Assembly: GCA_016721425.1 (NCBI GenBank)
Contig: JADKID010000015.1
Coordinates: 124,001-188,000, forward strand
Origin: Bryobacterales bacterium
Lineage (GTDB): Bacteria; Acidobacteriota; Terriglobia; Bryobacterales; Bryobacteraceae
Direction of reading: 5' to 3'
DNA: 64,000 bases
Shown in pieces: positions 25,054 through 34,311 of the stretch. Both the position numbers and the translations under genes were made by a program. Each line of letters opens with the position of its first letter. The first letter of the stretch is position 1. The notes beneath the pieces are model-generated. The model ran no database searches. It had not been told where the DNA came from and saw nothing but the letters and a program-made list of their open reading frames with translations.

Positions 25054-25980
25054 ATGGCCACCTGTCTATTCAGCGGCGGGGAAAGTGCCGATAGTCCTGA
25101 CGTGAGCGTGAGTACTGTACACAGAATGTCGTATCGCGATCTGGCGTTGAAGAGTCTGGATCACCTTCCGCCCTTCTCCCCCGTACTCAACCACCTGATG
25201 GCTAGCATGGCCAATGAAGACGTTTCCTTTGCGGAACTGGGCGCGGTGATCGAGCGCGATACCGTGCTGACAGGGAACGTGCTGCGGCTCGTGAATTCAG
25301 CGCTTTACGGCCGCCGGGGTACCGTGAGCAGTGTGCGCGCGGCCGTCTCCATCCTAGGCATCAACAAACTTCGCAACTACATCCTGGGCTTGTCCGTGTC
25401 GCGCATGTGGTCCAAGGTGCGCACGCCGGCGTCGTGGTCCATGGCTCGCTTCAACGATCATTCGGTGGCGGCGGCAGTATTGGCTGACATCCTGGTGCAA
25501 AAATTGGCCGTGGAGTACCCGGAAGGCGCATTTGCGGCCGGGTTGCTGCACGATCTGGGCCGAATGGTAATCGCCAACGCTTTGCCGAATGAGTACGAGC
25601 GCATTTCCAGGATGCAGATTGAGCAAAGCCGGCCACTCGAGCTTTGCGAACACGAGGTGCTGGATTGCACCCATTCGGAGCTGTCGGCGGCCGTACTGAC
25701 CCGCTGGAATCTGCCGGCACCCATTCAAAAAGCAGTTCTCTATCATCATCGGGCGGATCTGGACCCGGTGGGCGGCAGCCTGCAGGCGCTCCCGCTGAGC
25801 AAAGCAGTAGAGGCAGCCAATCATCTGGTCAATGGAGCCGGCCACGCGATTACGGAGTCCGACCACAAGTTTGCCAAGCCCGCCGCCGAGGTATTGACTG
25901 GTTTGGGGCTCGCCGATCAGGCCACCTTGCTGCTGGCCGACCTTGAGGTGGAGCTCAAAGCCGTCACCTCCACGCTCTAG
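25054..25980 (+). CDS. HDOD-domain signalling protein
   Basis: A 308-residue protein. The HDOD domain runs about residues 30-225: LPPFSPVLNHLMASM, VIERDTVLTGNVLRLVNSALYG, then LLHDLGRMVIANAL and LYHHRADLD. HDOD domains are HD-like but lack catalytic metal ligands and usually act as signalling scaffolds. No receiver or GGDEF domain is attached. ATG 25054 has GGGGAGGGG upstream with a long spacer. A second ATG at 25126 (MSYRDLALKSL) fits the family start better but has no clear ribosome site. The stop overlaps the convergent lipid-kinase gene by 4 bases. Confidence 0.85.
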   Translation: MATCLFSGGESADSPDVSVSTVHRMSYRDLALKSLDHLPPFSPVLNHLMASMANEDVSFAELGAVIERDTVLTGNVLRLVNSALYGRRGTVSSVRAAVSILGINKLRNYILGLSVSRMWSKVRTPASWSMARFNDHSVAAAVLADILVQKLAVEYPEGAFAAGLLHDLGRMVIANALPNEYERISRMQIEQSRPLELCEHEVLDCTHSELSAAVLTRWNLPAPIQKAVLYHHRADLDPVGGSLQALPLSKAVEAANHLVNGAGHAITESDHKFAKPAAEVLTGLGLADQATLLLADLEVELKAVTSTL

Positions 25981-26903
25981 CCACCCATCTTGGCGATGTA
26001 TTGACGCGGCAGCAGCAGACGTACGCGCTCTTGAGCGATCTCCATACGACCAGGCGCCAGCCCGGCATACTCACCGTCAATCTGCAGGTCAATGGGCGTC
26101 TCGCCAGCCGGCTCAAACTGCACCGAACGGGCGCGCAGCAGATGCACGCCGCTCATGCCGCCCAGTGTGTTGAGCAGCACGCCGGCGAAGTACTTCAGAT
26201 AACGAAACGAGCTGGGTCCCTCGAAGAGCACTACGGCAAATTCGTCATTCAGCAGATTGGCGTGGCGCGCAATCTCCAAGTCGCCCCCGTAGTTCCGAAC
26301 GCGGCTCAGCAGAGCGAAGCTGGCCCGGCGGGTTTGGCCGTCAATGGTGATGTCGAATTCCGGCAGCCGCTTGCCCACCTGGGCAAAACCGCCCTCCCAG
26401 TAGCTGAGTTTGCCCCAGCGGCGTTTGACCTCCGGCTTGACCAGTCGCACGATGCGCGCATCCAAGCCCAGCCCGGCCATCAGGAGGAAGTAGCGCGGCT
26501 CGCTGCCGGGCAGCGCCAGTCGGCCCAGGGCGATGTCGCGCGGCTCCAGATCGCCATACCGGGCCGCCGCACGCAGCAGATTGCCGCCGATGCCCGTCTC
26601 CATGGCCAAGACGTTGGCCGTGCCTGCCGGCAGAATCGCCAGCGGCACATTCGAGCCGGCCATCCCGTTGACCACTTCATTGATTGTGCCGTCGCCGCCT
26701 GCGACAAGAATCAGCGTCGCACTGTCGCGAATGCACGCTTGAGCGATGGCGCCGGCGGTCTGTGGACCGGTGGTGGGCCGCAGATGGATCTTACCGAGCG
26801 CCGGCTGCAAGACAGCGACGGCATCCTGGATCAGTTGCGGCTGGCGGAAGATCTTTCCTGCGACAGGATTATAGATAAGGAATGCTGCGGGGGGATCGGG
26901 CAC
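25977..26903 (-). CDS. Lipid kinase of the diacylglycerol kinase/YegS family
   Basis: A 308-residue DAGK-catalytic-domain protein. The nucleotide-binding motif is VAGGDGTINEVVNGM, preceded by IYNPVAGK and followed by LAILPAGTANVLAMETGI. The C-terminal half is the beta-rich domain of YegS/DagK-type lipid kinases (LQIDGEYAGLAPGRMEI). These enzymes phosphorylate diacylglycerol or related lipids at the inner face of the membrane, recycling diacylglycerol in phospholipid turnover. Start is a GTG. It lies back to back with ligA, only 18 bases from the chosen ligA start. Confidence 0.88.
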   Translation of the reverse strand: MPDPPAAFLIYNPVAGKIFRQPQLIQDAVAVLQPALGKIHLRPTTGPQTAGAIAQACIRDSATLILVAGGDGTINEVVNGMAGSNVPLAILPAGTANVLAMETGIGGNLLRAAARYGDLEPRDIALGRLALPGSEPRYFLLMAGLGLDARIVRLVKPEVKRRWGKLSYWEGGFAQVGKRLPEFDITIDGQTRRASFALLSRVRNYGGDLEIARHANLLNDEFAVVLFEGPSSFRYLKYFAGVLLNTLGGMSGVHLLRARSVQFEPAGETPIDLQIDGEYAGLAPGRMEIAQERVRLLLPRQYIAKMGG

Positions 26904-26921
26904 GTAGTTACCATTATAGGG

Positions 26922-28925
26922 GTGACTATTCCGTTACAGAAGATGGAAGCATTGCGCGCCGAGTTGCGCCGCCACGAACACCTCTACTACGTGCTCGATC
27001 AGCCGGAGATCAGCGATGCCGCATACGACGGGCTGATGCGCCAGTTGCAGGAGTTGGAGCGTGCCCATCCGGAACTCGCGGTGCCGCCGGACTCGCCGAC
27101 CGTGCGCGTGGGTGGAGCGCCGCGCGAGGGGTTCGTGAAGGTGCGGCACAGCGCCCCGATGCTCAGCCTGGACAACGCGTTGAACGAGGGTGAACTGACC
27201 GATTTCGACCGGCGCGTGCGGGAACTGCTCGGCGGAGACGCTTATGAGTATGTCGCCGAGCTGAAGCTGGACGGGCTTTCCATGGCGGTGCACTACGAGG
27301 ACGGGCAGTTGGCGCGGGCCGTCACGCGCGGCGACGGCGAGACAGGGGAAGACGTCACTGAAAACGCGCGAACCATCCGCACTCTGCCGCTGCGTGTGGA
27401 GAGCGAGTGGCCGAGAATTGAGGTGCGCGGCGAAGTGCTGATGACCAAGCGCGCCTTTGAGCGGCTGAACATCGAGCGCGAAGCAGTGGGGCTGCCGCTC
27501 TATGCCAACCCGCGCAATTCGGGCGCAGGGTCTTTGCGCGTGCTGGATCCGGCGGTGACTGCCGCGCGGCAGATGGAGTTTTTCGCCTACTTCCTCCTGG
27601 TGGATGGCAAGCCGGTTCTCTCGGGCCAGTGGGCGTCTTTGCAGCGGATGAAGGCGATGGGCTTCAAAGTGAATCCGAACATCGCGAGGCTCGACGGCCT
27701 CGAAGGGCTACTGGCCTACTGCCGCCAGTGGGGCGAGCGGCGCGAGACATTGCCCTACGAGATCGATGGCGTGGTGGCCAAAGTGGATCTCGTCGAGCAG
27801 CAGAACAAGCTCGGCTGGACGGCGAAGTTCCCGCGCTGGGCCATCGCCTACAAATTCACGGCGCGCCAGGCGGAGACGGTCTTGGAGGGGGTGGATATCC
27901 AGGTGGGCCGCACCGGCGCGCTGACTCCGGTGGCCCGGCTGCGACCCGTGAACGTGGGCGGCGTGACCGTGGCCAATGCGACGTTGCACAACGAAGAAGA
28001 GATCGCGCGGCTCGGGTTGGAGATCGGCGACACGGTAGTGGTGGAGCGCAGCGGCGACGTGATCCCGAAGATCGTGGAAGTGAAGTCGCGGCCCGCCACG
28101 CGCACGCCCTTCGTGATGCCGAAGCAGTGCCCCGTGTGCGGCTCGGATGTGGTGCGGCCGGAGGGTGAGGTGGCCACGCGCTGCCTGAACAGCAGTTGCC
28201 CGGCGCGGCTCAAGGAGAGCCTGCTCCACTTTGCGGCGCGGTCGGTGATGGACATCGACGGGCTGGGCGAGGCGCTGGTGGATCAACTGGTGGAGACCGG
28301 CGCGGTGAAGAGTATCGCCGATTTCTATGAGCTGACATTTGAGCAACTGGCGGCGCTCGAGCGTATGGGCGAGAAGTCGGCTCGCAAGATCATCGATAAT
28401 ATCCAAGGAACCAGGCAGAAGCCGCTGGCGCGTCTGCTGGCGGGCCTGGGCATTCCGTTTGTCGGTGAGCGTACGGCGCAGTTTCTGGCGGACGATCTAG
28501 GATCGTTGGACGCGATCAGGGAGGCCAGCGAGGCGCGGCTGCAACTGGTGGAAGAGATCGGTCCGAAGGTCTCGCAGAGCATTCAGAAGTTTTTCGCGGA
28601 GCCGCACAATCAGGAACTGGTGCAGCGGCTGCGGGCCGCGGGCCTTAAGATGGAGAGCGACGGGCCGCGGCGTCCGCCGGCCGGACCGTTTGTGGGCATG
28701 ACGTTTGTGCTGACAGGCACACTGCCTGGCATGGAGCGCGAAGAGGCAAAGGCGATGATTGAGGCCGCGGGAGGCAAAGTGACTGGCTCAGTAAGCAAAA
28801 AAACGTCCGTGGTGGTGGCCGGCGCGGAGGCGGGCTCCAAGCTTGTGAAGGCGCAGGAGTTGGGCATCGCTGTGTGGGACAAGGATGAGCTACTGGCGCG
28901 GATCGCCCCGGCGGCGCAGGCATGA
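26922..28925 (+). CDS. ligA: NAD+-dependent DNA ligase LigA
   Basis: A 667-residue ligase of normal family length. The N-terminal Ia domain has HEHLYYVLDQPEISDAAYD. The adenylation domain has the nucleophile lysine in VAELKLDGLSMAVHYEDG, followed by GETGEDVTENART. An OB domain, a four-cysteine zinc finger (CPVCG and CLNSSC), helix-hairpin-helix repeats (LLAGLGIPFVGERTAQ) and a C-terminal BRCT domain (GMTFVLTGTLPGMEREEAK) follow. It seals nicks in replication and repair. The GTG at 26922 is chosen because TIPLQKMEALRAEL completes the family's first helix; the ATG at 26943 is the alternative. It overlaps the DedA gene by 4 bases. Confidence 0.96.
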   Translation: MTIPLQKMEALRAELRRHEHLYYVLDQPEISDAAYDGLMRQLQELERAHPELAVPPDSPTVRVGGAPREGFVKVRHSAPMLSLDNALNEGELTDFDRRVRELLGGDAYEYVAELKLDGLSMAVHYEDGQLARAVTRGDGETGEDVTENARTIRTLPLRVESEWPRIEVRGEVLMTKRAFERLNIEREAVGLPLYANPRNSGAGSLRVLDPAVTAARQMEFFAYFLLVDGKPVLSGQWASLQRMKAMGFKVNPNIARLDGLEGLLAYCRQWGERRETLPYEIDGVVAKVDLVEQQNKLGWTAKFPRWAIAYKFTARQAETVLEGVDIQVGRTGALTPVARLRPVNVGGVTVANATLHNEEEIARLGLEIGDTVVVERSGDVIPKIVEVKSRPATRTPFVMPKQCPVCGSDVVRPEGEVATRCLNSSCPARLKESLLHFAARSVMDIDGLGEALVDQLVETGAVKSIADFYELTFEQLAALERMGEKSARKIIDNIQGTRQKPLARLLAGLGIPFVGERTAQFLADDLGSLDAIREASEARLQLVEEIGPKVSQSIQKFFAEPHNQELVQRLRAAGLKMESDGPRRPPAGPFVGMTFVLTGTLPGMEREEAKAMIEAAGGKVTGSVSKKTSVVVAGAEAGSKLVKAQELGIAVWDKDELLARIAPAAQA

Positions 28926-29524
28926 ACGAATTCATGGAGACGCTGAAGGCGTGGGGGCCGGTCGGGTTGATGATCATTGCGTTCGTTGACGGCATCGGGC
29001 TGCCGAACCCGGGCGGGCCGGACTACCTGCTGCTGTTTATGGCGTGGAAACAGCCGGAAAGTGCGTTTTTGAGCGCGTTTTTGTGCCTGATTGGCGCACT
29101 TAGCGGCACTTTGGGACTGTTTTGGATCGCCCGCAAGGGCGGCAGGAAGTATCTGGATGCCAAAGCGAGCGGACCGCGCGCGATGAAGTTCCGTGCCTGG
29201 TTCCAGCGTTATGGATTGGTGACGGTGTTCATTCCGGCTCTGGTCCCGATGGTGCCTTTGCCGATGAAGGTATTTGTGTTGTGCGCCGGTGCGCTGGCCG
29301 TGAGTCCGTGGACATTTCTGGCGGTGGTGGCGGCGGGCAAGGTGCCGCGAATGTTCGGGCTCGCCTACCTGGGCAAGTCGCTGGGCGAGAATTCCACGCA
29401 ATGGCTGAAGGATCATCGGTGGCATTTTGTGGTGGGTGCGGTGGTGCTGGCGGTGCTCCTGTTCCTGCTCGTGAAACTGGCGGACCGGCTGCGTGCACGC
29501 CGCGACTCGACGGTGGAGGCTTGA
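28922..29524 (+). CDS. DedA-family (VTT domain) membrane protein
   Basis: A 200-residue inner-membrane protein. Conserved DedA features are the re-entrant segment VDGIGLPNPGGPDYLLLF, the G-x-x-x-G run LCLIGALSGTLGLFW, and the second re-entrant loop FIPALVPMVPLPMKVFVLCAGALAVSPW. One C-terminal helix (VVLAVLLFLLVKLAD) closes it. DedA proteins support lipid-carrier or phospholipid flipping and membrane potential. It overlaps the ligA stop by 4 bases (ATGA), so the two are cotranslated, although no functional link is evident. Confidence 0.88.
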   Translation: MNEFMETLKAWGPVGLMIIAFVDGIGLPNPGGPDYLLLFMAWKQPESAFLSAFLCLIGALSGTLGLFWIARKGGRKYLDAKASGPRAMKFRAWFQRYGLVTVFIPALVPMVPLPMKVFVLCAGALAVSPWTFLAVVAAGKVPRMFGLAYLGKSLGENSTQWLKDHRWHFVVGAVVLAVLLFLLVKLADRLRARRDSTVEA

Positions 29525-29525
29525 T

Positions 29526-30920
29526 ATGACTGCGAATTTGAATCGTCGGACTTTTCTTGGTGCGTTGCTGGCCGCGCCGCAGATTGCGAGCAGCAATCCC
29601 TATGACATCCGCATCACGGACGTCACCATGGATGAGGAGAGCTACCTCTACCGCACGCCGATCAAGTTTGGCGGGACAGTGGTGGACCGTGTGACGCTGC
29701 TGAACGTCCATGTCACGGTGAAGAATCGTGCGGGCAAGACGGCGCAGGGCTTTGGCTCCATGCCGTTGGGCAACGTATGGAGCTTCCCTTCGAAGACGTT
29801 GAGTTACGATCAGACGCTGGCCGCGATGCAGACCCTGTCGAAAGAGATCCGGCGCATTACCGCATCGTGCAGTGAGTTTGGCCATCCGGTGGAACTGAAC
29901 CATCTGCTGGAGCCGGAATGGCTGAAGGCGGCGGGTAATTCCGTGCCGAAGCTGGCGGCGCTGGTGACGGGCAGTCCGTTTGACGCGGCGGTGCACGATG
30001 CCTACGGCAAGTTGTACGGGCGCTCGACGTATCACTGCTACACGCGCGAGTTTCTGCGCGAGGATCTGGGCCGCTATCTGGGCAAGGAGTTTCAGGGCGA
30101 TCACCTGGAGCGCTATGTGATGAAAGAGCCCAGGGCGCGCATGCCGCTGTACCATCTGGTGGGCGCGGTGGACCCGATTGTGGAGGCTGACATCGTGAAG
30201 CGCGTGGGCGACGGCCTGCCGGAGACGCTGCCGGAATGGATCGACTACAACGGGCTGACCAACATCAAGATCAAGCTGAATGGCGAGAACATCGATTGGG
30301 ACCGCGAGCGGATTCTGAAGGTCGATCGTGTGACGTCCGAGACGATGAAGAAGCGCAACACGACGCGCTGGTTCTACTCTCTGGACTTCAACGAGAAGTG
30401 CCCCAACGTGGAGTATCTGATGGGCGTGCTGCGGCACGTGGAGGAGAAGGCGCCGGTGGGCTTCTCGCGGATTCAATACGTGGAGCAGCCCACGTCGCGC
30501 GACCTGAAGGGCAATCGCACGAACGTGATGCACCAGGCTGCGAAGCTGCGGCCGGTGGTGATTGATGAGTCACTGACGGATCTGGAGAATCTGATGCTGG
30601 CGCGCGAGATGGGCTACACGGGCACGGCTCTAAAGGCATGCAAAGGGCAGGCGCAGGCGCTGCTGATGGCGGCGGCGGCGCAGAAGTGGAAAATGTTCCT
30701 GTGCGTGCAGGATTTGACGTGTCCGGGGGCGTCGCTGATTCATTCGGCGGGGCTGGCCGCGCACGTGCCTGGCGTGGCGGCGATCGAGGCAAATGCGCGG
30801 CAGTATGTGCCGGTGGCGAACAAGAGCTGGGAGGCGAAGTTCCCGGGGATCTTCACGGTGAAGGACGGGCAGATGCAGACCGGTGTGCTCAACAAGGCGG
30901 GCTTGAGCGCGGTGGCGTAG
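29526..30920 (+). CDS. Tat-exported enolase-superfamily (mandelate racemase-like) enzyme
   Basis: A 464-residue protein with a twin-arginine signal (NLNRRTFLGALLAAPQI). The enolase-superfamily barrel follows: catalytic-lysine strand TNIKIKLNG, first metal ligand region SLDFNEKCPN, second YVEQPTSRDL, third IDESLTD, and the return strand GTALKACKGQAQALL. It fits the mandelate racemase/muconate lactonising group, which abstracts a proton next to a carboxylate; sugar-acid dehydration is the common task. Export of such an enzyme is unusual but frequent in this bacterial group. It starts 1 base after the DedA stop. Confidence 0.85.
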   Translation: MTANLNRRTFLGALLAAPQIASSNPYDIRITDVTMDEESYLYRTPIKFGGTVVDRVTLLNVHVTVKNRAGKTAQGFGSMPLGNVWSFPSKTLSYDQTLAAMQTLSKEIRRITASCSEFGHPVELNHLLEPEWLKAAGNSVPKLAALVTGSPFDAAVHDAYGKLYGRSTYHCYTREFLREDLGRYLGKEFQGDHLERYVMKEPRARMPLYHLVGAVDPIVEADIVKRVGDGLPETLPEWIDYNGLTNIKIKLNGENIDWDRERILKVDRVTSETMKKRNTTRWFYSLDFNEKCPNVEYLMGVLRHVEEKAPVGFSRIQYVEQPTSRDLKGNRTNVMHQAAKLRPVVIDESLTDLENLMLAREMGYTGTALKACKGQAQALLMAAAAQKWKMFLCVQDLTCPGASLIHSAGLAAHVPGVAAIEANARQYVPVANKSWEAKFPGIFTVKDGQMQTGVLNKAGLSAVA

Positions 30921-30926
30921 TCCCCT

Positions 30927-31697
30927 ATGCTGCTTTGCCCCGTTCGCGATTGCCACATGGCGCTGGTGCGCCAGGAGCGGCAAGTGCTTTGTCCGCGCGG
31001 CCATTCGTTTGACGTGGCGCGCAGCGGGTATGTGAATCTGCTGCAGCCGCAGGACAAGCGCTCCAAGGAGCCGGGCGATACAGCGGCCGCGGTGGCGGCG
31101 CGGCGGCGGCTGCATGGGCGCGGCGTGACGGGGCCGCTGCTGGAGGCGATCGGGGCGATTGTCGCGGCGTCGGCGGAGGATGTGGTGCTCGACGCAGGCT
31201 GCGGCGAGGGCTTCTATCTGGGCTCGCTGGCCAGACGCGCCGGCTGCGAGGCGTACGGCGTGGACATCTCGATTCCGGCTGTGAATCTCGCGGCGCGGAG
31301 CTTTCCGGAATGCGGGTGGATCGTGGCCAACGCGGATCGTTACGTGCCGTACGGGGACGCTTCGTTCTCGCTGGTGATGTCGATTACTGCGCGCATGAAC
31401 TCCGGCGAGTTCCGGCGAGTGTTGCGCGATGACGGGCGGCTGTTGGTTGCCATTCCCGCGTCTGACGATTTTGCGGAACTGCGCGGCGCCGGCCGCGACC
31501 GCGTGGAGCGGACAGTGGAGACGTTTGCCGGCGAATTCACGCTGGCCGAGCGGCGTAGCGTGACCACTCACGCCGATCTGGACGTGGCGGCCGTGGAGGA
31601 CGTATTGCTCTCGATCTACCGCCCGATGCAGCCGGAAGCGGCGGAGGCGATGCGGGTGACCTTCAGCCTGGAACTGTTGCTGTTCCGGCCGAAGTAA
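30927..31697 (+). CDS. RlmA-like 23S rRNA (guanine-N1)-methyltransferase
   Basis: A 256-residue protein. An N-terminal zinc-binding segment (CPVRDCHMAL, then CPRGHSFD) is followed by SGYVNLLQPQDKRSKEPGDT, the linker signature of RlmA proteins. The SAM domain has motif I VVLDAGCGEGFYL and an acidic end of strand 2 (YGVDIS). RlmA enzymes methylate G745 (RlmAI) or G748 (RlmAII) in 23S rRNA hairpin 35. Which type applies cannot be told by eye. It lies 6 bases downstream of the enolase-type gene. Confidence 0.82.
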   Translation: MLLCPVRDCHMALVRQERQVLCPRGHSFDVARSGYVNLLQPQDKRSKEPGDTAAAVAARRRLHGRGVTGPLLEAIGAIVAASAEDVVLDAGCGEGFYLGSLARRAGCEAYGVDISIPAVNLAARSFPECGWIVANADRYVPYGDASFSLVMSITARMNSGEFRRVLRDDGRLLVAIPASDDFAELRGAGRDRVERTVETFAGEFTLAERRSVTTHADLDVAAVEDVLLSIYRPMQPEAAEAMRVTFSLELLLFRPK

Positions 31698-31725
31698 GCC
31701 GCGAGCCTCTGCGCGCGAGTTGCTG

Positions 31726-34311
31726 CTACTGCAACGGCAGCAGCACCGGATTGGACTCCCGCCCGTTGATCCGCACCTTGATTTCCAGGTTCTGCGCCTG
31801 GCCCATGGTGGAATCCACCTGCATCCTGACCAGCGAATAGCCCACGCGGCCCGGCGCCGCGCCGCTCCACACCGTCGGCCTTACCTCGCCGCCCGCCACC
31901 GCCTCCAGCGTGTCCTTCAGCGCCAGGGGGGGCGCCGCCGGCGCCGCAAAGCCGTCCAGCCCGCCCGGCTCCACCGGCCCGAATCCCGTGCCCAGGATCG
32001 ACACCGTCTCGCCCGGCTGCGCCGGATCCTCCACCGTCACCGCCCGTCCGTCCTCGTGGAACGCCACCGCCATCGGCATCTCCTCCACCGAATCCGGCGT
32101 CCGGAACAGCCCCGGCGCATTGCGCGCCACCTGGAACTTCCCAAACAGCGGCGCCTGCCCCGTGGAGCGCACCGTCAGCGTGTATTCGCCTTCGACAAAG
32201 TCCGATGGCAACTGCGCGATGATCTCCTCCGGCGCCACCGACACCAGCGGCAGAATCCGCGAGTTCACCTGCACCACCACGCCCTGCAGCGTCTGCGTCA
32301 GCGGATTGGACGGACCCTGCTCCGCGCCCGGCGCCAGATTGTAGCCCTGCACCGAGATCAGCGAGCCCGGCGCCACCACGTTGTCCGGCGTCTTGCCCGC
32401 CGCGTTGCGCACAGCGTTCTCTGCCAGCGCCGGTACTTTGTCCAGCCGTGCGACCAACGTCTGCGGGATGTTCATGTTCACCCAGCCCGCGTTGTAGGGG
32501 CCGCTCAGCGCGCCTTCCCAGCGCCGGAACTTGTAGCCCGGCTGCGCCACAGCCGTCACTTCCACCCGCGTGCCCATCGCAAAATAGTTGCCCGCTTCCG
32601 GCGCCGGGTTATACTCCCACATCGCGCCGCCTTCGGGGTCCGAGATCATCCGCAGCTTGTGCGCATAACGATACTTCGCCCGCAGCGCCATCTGATCGGC
32701 GCCCAGTGTCACCGTCCGGGTGAGCGCCTGCGAGCCGTCTGTCCAACCGTCAAAGATTACCTTTGTGTCTGGCGATAGCGCCATCTCCGGCGATACCGAT
32801 ACCGTCACTTCCGTGCCCGCCAGGTTGTCCAGTGTGCAGGGCGTCTTGCACTCCGCCCCGTTCACCGAGGCCGGAATGGAGGGCGGATCCGAGGTCAGGT
32901 TTAGCTGCCCCAGCAGTTGATAGGTGGCCACCATCCGGAACGAGTTGGGCGTCACCGGATCCTCGGCCACCGTGACCTCCTGCGCCGCCGGCCCGCCGTT
33001 GGACCAGCTCACAAACCGGTAGCGGCGCCCGCGCGCGTCCAATTGCTCGGCCGGGGCCTCCACCGTGTGCGTGTGCCCGATGCCCCATTCGAAATTCAAA
33101 TACTGCCAGTTGTCGCGCCCGTCGATTTTGAGCTTCAAACCAGTTGGCAGCGTCACGAAGCTGGCTCGCAAGCCGGGCACGAAGCGCGCCGTCAGAGTCT
33201 GCGGGCTCCAGTCGTCCGGTACGGTCCAGAGCGTGTTCTGGCCGCCTGTTTTGCCGTTGCCCAGGTCCCATTGATCGAAGATCCAGATCTTGCCCACGTT
33301 GGTAGTCTGCGAAGTGGGCGCCGCCAGCAGCACCTGCGTGCCCGGCAGGAAGTCGCGCTCGCCGTCACAGAGAGGGACCATTGTGCCCGGACCGTAGGGC
33401 GGCAGCGTCGGATTCTCCGGGCTGGTGGGCGGCGGGGGATTGGAGGGGTCGGGGTACCCGTTGGGTTCGGCGGTTGCGGCGTAACAGCGCCCAGTTGCCG
33501 TTTGCGTTGGCATCACTGTCCGATCCACCAGCACCTTCAGACCCGCTACCGGCGACGTATGGAAATAGTGACGCCGGCCCATCTCGAACAGGGCGCGGAT
33601 CACCGCGGGACCCGTTACCGTCCATGTATTGACATACGAAGGTCCCAGAGAGGGTGGAATCTGCCAGCCCTTGAAGACGTAACCCGGATAGCCAAACGCG
33701 TTCAGCTTCATCACCGTGCCTTCGGCGTACCACCCGGCGCTCCCGGGTGAGTCCACCGTGGCGCCATACGCCACGCCGCGCGCGGATCCGCTGGAAACAA
33801 TCGACTCGCCGCAAAGGTAGCCAGGCAGCGGAGGCGCGGATTGGATAAAGCCTGTCTTATTCACGAAAGGATTGTCGAACGTGCATCCAGCGCCGTGAGT
33901 TCTGGCCAACTGCCAGTTGTCCAGGGGGTCGTAGTTGAGGTAGAGATCGACGCGGTGCTCGCGGCGGAAAGTCATGGTGTAAGAAGTCACCAGCCGATCC
34001 ACTGTGATCTGCTGAACAGGGCTATCCACGTTTAACAGGAGTGTCCGGCTGTCGGTGAAGCCCTGGAAGAACAGCCTGGTGGTTCCACTGGCATCCAGCC
34101 AGATTGCCTGCCGGACCTCGATCATGTGTTTGGAGCCTTCCGGCCACAGGAACGCTGCTTGTCCAAGGTGCCTGGACCCGTCCACGTAAAACTCCGCGGC
34201 CGGGAATGTAGCCTGGAATCGCACCCCCACTATCGTCTGGGCGCCAACGGGCAGCATCATCGCCATCACACCCAGCACCAACGTGGAAATCGGCCAGTCT
34301 AGTTTGCGCAT
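31726..34311 (-). CDS. Large secreted protein with InlB-like beta repeats and Solibacter-type C-terminal domain
   Basis: An 861-residue secreted protein. The signal peptide is MRKLDWPISTLVLGVMAMMLPVGA, and AAGGAG lies 5 bases before the ATG. The middle contains several beta modules of the pattern F-x-x-W-x-x-G (RFVSWSNGG, VIFDGWTDG, KFRRWEGAL), like divergent InlB B-repeats. The last ~220 residues match the layout of TIGR03437: NAAG...VAPGSLISVQGYNLAPG, a central strand set (EEIIAQLPSDFVEGEYTL), ARNAPGLFR, then PGETVSILGTGFGPVEPGG and a final NGRESNPVLLPLQ. That domain is characteristic of Solibacter relatives and its role is unknown, perhaps surface anchoring or adhesion. The upstream region holds a TTGACA box at 34599-34604 on its strand. 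Confidence 0.85.
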   Translation of the reverse strand: MRKLDWPISTLVLGVMAMMLPVGAQTIVGVRFQATFPAAEFYVDGSRHLGQAAFLWPEGSKHMIEVRQAIWLDASGTTRLFFQGFTDSRTLLLNVDSPVQQITVDRLVTSYTMTFRREHRVDLYLNYDPLDNWQLARTHGAGCTFDNPFVNKTGFIQSAPPLPGYLCGESIVSSGSARGVAYGATVDSPGSAGWYAEGTVMKLNAFGYPGYVFKGWQIPPSLGPSYVNTWTVTGPAVIRALFEMGRRHYFHTSPVAGLKVLVDRTVMPTQTATGRCYAATAEPNGYPDPSNPPPPTSPENPTLPPYGPGTMVPLCDGERDFLPGTQVLLAAPTSQTTNVGKIWIFDQWDLGNGKTGGQNTLWTVPDDWSPQTLTARFVPGLRASFVTLPTGLKLKIDGRDNWQYLNFEWGIGHTHTVEAPAEQLDARGRRYRFVSWSNGGPAAQEVTVAEDPVTPNSFRMVATYQLLGQLNLTSDPPSIPASVNGAECKTPCTLDNLAGTEVTVSVSPEMALSPDTKVIFDGWTDGSQALTRTVTLGADQMALRAKYRYAHKLRMISDPEGGAMWEYNPAPEAGNYFAMGTRVEVTAVAQPGYKFRRWEGALSGPYNAGWVNMNIPQTLVARLDKVPALAENAVRNAAGKTPDNVVAPGSLISVQGYNLAPGAEQGPSNPLTQTLQGVVVQVNSRILPLVSVAPEEIIAQLPSDFVEGEYTLTVRSTGQAPLFGKFQVARNAPGLFRTPDSVEEMPMAVAFHEDGRAVTVEDPAQPGETVSILGTGFGPVEPGGLDGFAAPAAPPLALKDTLEAVAGGEVRPTVWSGAAPGRVGYSLVRMQVDSTMGQAQNLEIKVRINGRESNPVLLPLQ

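Noticed and set aside
26001..26921. Extension of ligA upstream to 26001
   Set aside because: The frame stays open by chance over the opposite-strand lipid-kinase gene. LigA proteins begin about 5-10 residues before the HEHLYY segment.
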